From the NCBI GenBank assembly GCA_025964685.1, contig JAOPYG010000306.1, positions 1 through 58,641 on the forward strand: DNA of 58,641 nt. Direction: 5' to 3'. The notes beneath the pieces are model-generated. The model saw only the letters and a list, made by a program, of their open reading frames with translations. It was not told where the DNA came from and did no database searches. Below, piece by piece: positions 58,308-58,641 of the stretch; position 1 is the stretch's first letter; each line of letters opens with the position of its first letter. A program made the position numbers and the translations under genes. The DNA comes from Actinoallomurus sp. (lineage in GTDB: Bacteria; Actinomycetota; Actinomycetes; Streptosporangiales; Streptosporangiaceae).

Positions 58308-58532
58308 AGTCCGCCCGAAACGCCCTCAGGGTGTGGACGGCCGGACCGCCGGTACGATCCGCCATCCGCGGGATGCGCCGCCATATCCGCCTCCACGTGC
58401 GCGTTCGCGCCCGCTCCGCTCGTGCGGCGCCCGGCTGCGATAAAGATCCGTTATGCGGGCGGGCGCCTGAAATACGGCGACACGAAGTGAGGATAGTGGC
58501 GCCGGTACGGGGCGAGGGGATACGTTCCCGTC
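58308..58532. promoter_or_regulatory. Divergent promoter region, metallopeptidase-fold gene and DUF3499
   Basis: 225 bp without a gene. It contains an AT-richer stretch around 58438-58455 (GATAAAGATCCGTTATGCGG) with imperfect dyad symmetry ATAA...TTAT, and the -10 of DUF3499 near its end. No other structure is evident. Confidence 0.4.
58521..58526 (+). promoter_or_regulatory. Putative -10 of leaderless DUF3499 mRNA
   Basis: TACGTT lies exactly 6 nt before GTG 58533, with no Shine-Dalgarno. Confidence 0.5.
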
Positions 58533-58641
58533 GTGAGCCCCGTCCGCATCTGCTCCCGCACCGCGTGCAAGCAGTCTGCTGTCTACACGCTCACGTACGT
58601 CTACGCCGACTCGACCGCTGTTCTCGGCCCGCTGGCAGCGT
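58533..58641 (+). CDS. DUF3499 family protein, 5' part only
   Basis: The window ends 36 codons into the gene. The start reads SPVRICSRTACKQSAVYTL followed by TYVYADSTAVLGPLA, the N-terminus of actinobacterial DUF3499, a small protein with a paired Cys motif (C7, C12) that may bind zinc. In mycobacteria the family (Rv3258c) stands next to the metallopeptidase-fold gene and manB. Function unknown. Confidence 0.85.
   Translation, partial: MSPVRICSRTACKQSAVYTLTYVYADSTAVLGPLAA

Noticed and set aside
1-58641. tRNA, rRNA, insertion sequences, prophage or attachment sites
   Set aside because: No cloverleaf, transposase, integrase or terminal inverted repeats were noticed on reading both strands; not a substitute for a tRNA search program.

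Overview
The window is about 58.6 kb of very GC-rich actinomycete chromosome. Gene content (CU044_5270 protein beside an ECF sigma factor, WhiB, FbiA/B/C, DUF3499, DUF5719, TIGR03089) points to the order Streptosporangiales, perhaps a Thermomonosporaceae relative; that placement is an inference from families, not a measured phylogeny. Genes are tightly packed, many overlap by 4 nt (ATGA, GTGA, TTGA), and at least seven have a TANNNT hexamer exactly 6-7 nt before the start codon, the signature of leaderless mRNAs.

Layout. 0-5.8 kb: OmpR-type response regulator (cut by the window edge), acyl-CoA carboxylase beta chain, an ASCH-NUDIX fusion, a small membrane protein and an LCP ligase. 5.8-13.6 kb: a plus-strand operon with two family-2 glycosyltransferases, two CDP-alcohol phosphotransferases, a DUF5941-like membrane protein, a nucleotidyltransferase and an sn-glycerol-1-phosphate dehydrogenase homologue, with an IspD/TarI-like cytidylyltransferase on the other strand. 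13.7-15.3 kb: ECF sigma factor plus CU044_5270 protein. 15.4-20.8 kb: a minus-strand, translationally coupled operon of a fused cytidylyltransferase-reductase (Bcs1/TarIJ type) and two CDP-glycerol glycerophosphotransferase-like polymerases. 21-38.5 kb: glycosyltransferases, UDP-GlcNAc 2-epimerase, UDP-ManNAc-type dehydrogenase, a membrane acyltransferase, a second LCP ligase, a TIGR03089 protein and a large polytopic membrane protein. 38.6-44 kb: thioredoxin, flippase-like protein, methyltransferase, glycosyltransferase, sugar-1-phosphate nucleotidyltransferase, DNA glycosylase. 44-50 kb: coenzyme F420 genes fbiC, fbiB and fbiA, with a 46-residue membrane protein, a P-loop kinase and a broken XRE regulator between them. 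50-58.6 kb: a low-complexity membrane protein, WhiB, a giant glycosyltransferase, DUF5719, a methyltransferase/XRE-cupin pair, a metallopeptidase-fold protein and the start of a DUF3499 gene. From memory, the right end resembles the mycobacterial Rv3258c-Rv3268 neighbourhood (whiB2, fbiA, fbiB, manC-like, LCP, TIGR03089).

How it works together (inference): most of 5-43 kb looks like one envelope glycopolymer factory. Activated polyol phosphates (CDP-ribitol-like and possibly a CDP-activated sn-glycerol-1-phosphate or other polyol) are made by two IspD/TarI-like enzymes, a sugar nucleotidyltransferase and G1PDH, and used by CDP-alcohol phosphotransferases and by two membrane-anchored TagF-like polymerases. 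A ManNAcA-type uronic acid donor is made by the epimerase-dehydrogenase pair. Two LCP proteins could attach the product to peptidoglycan. The G1PDH/CDP-alcohol phosphotransferase module, including a phosphotransferase with His in place of the last signature Asp, is the best candidate for an undescribed pathway.
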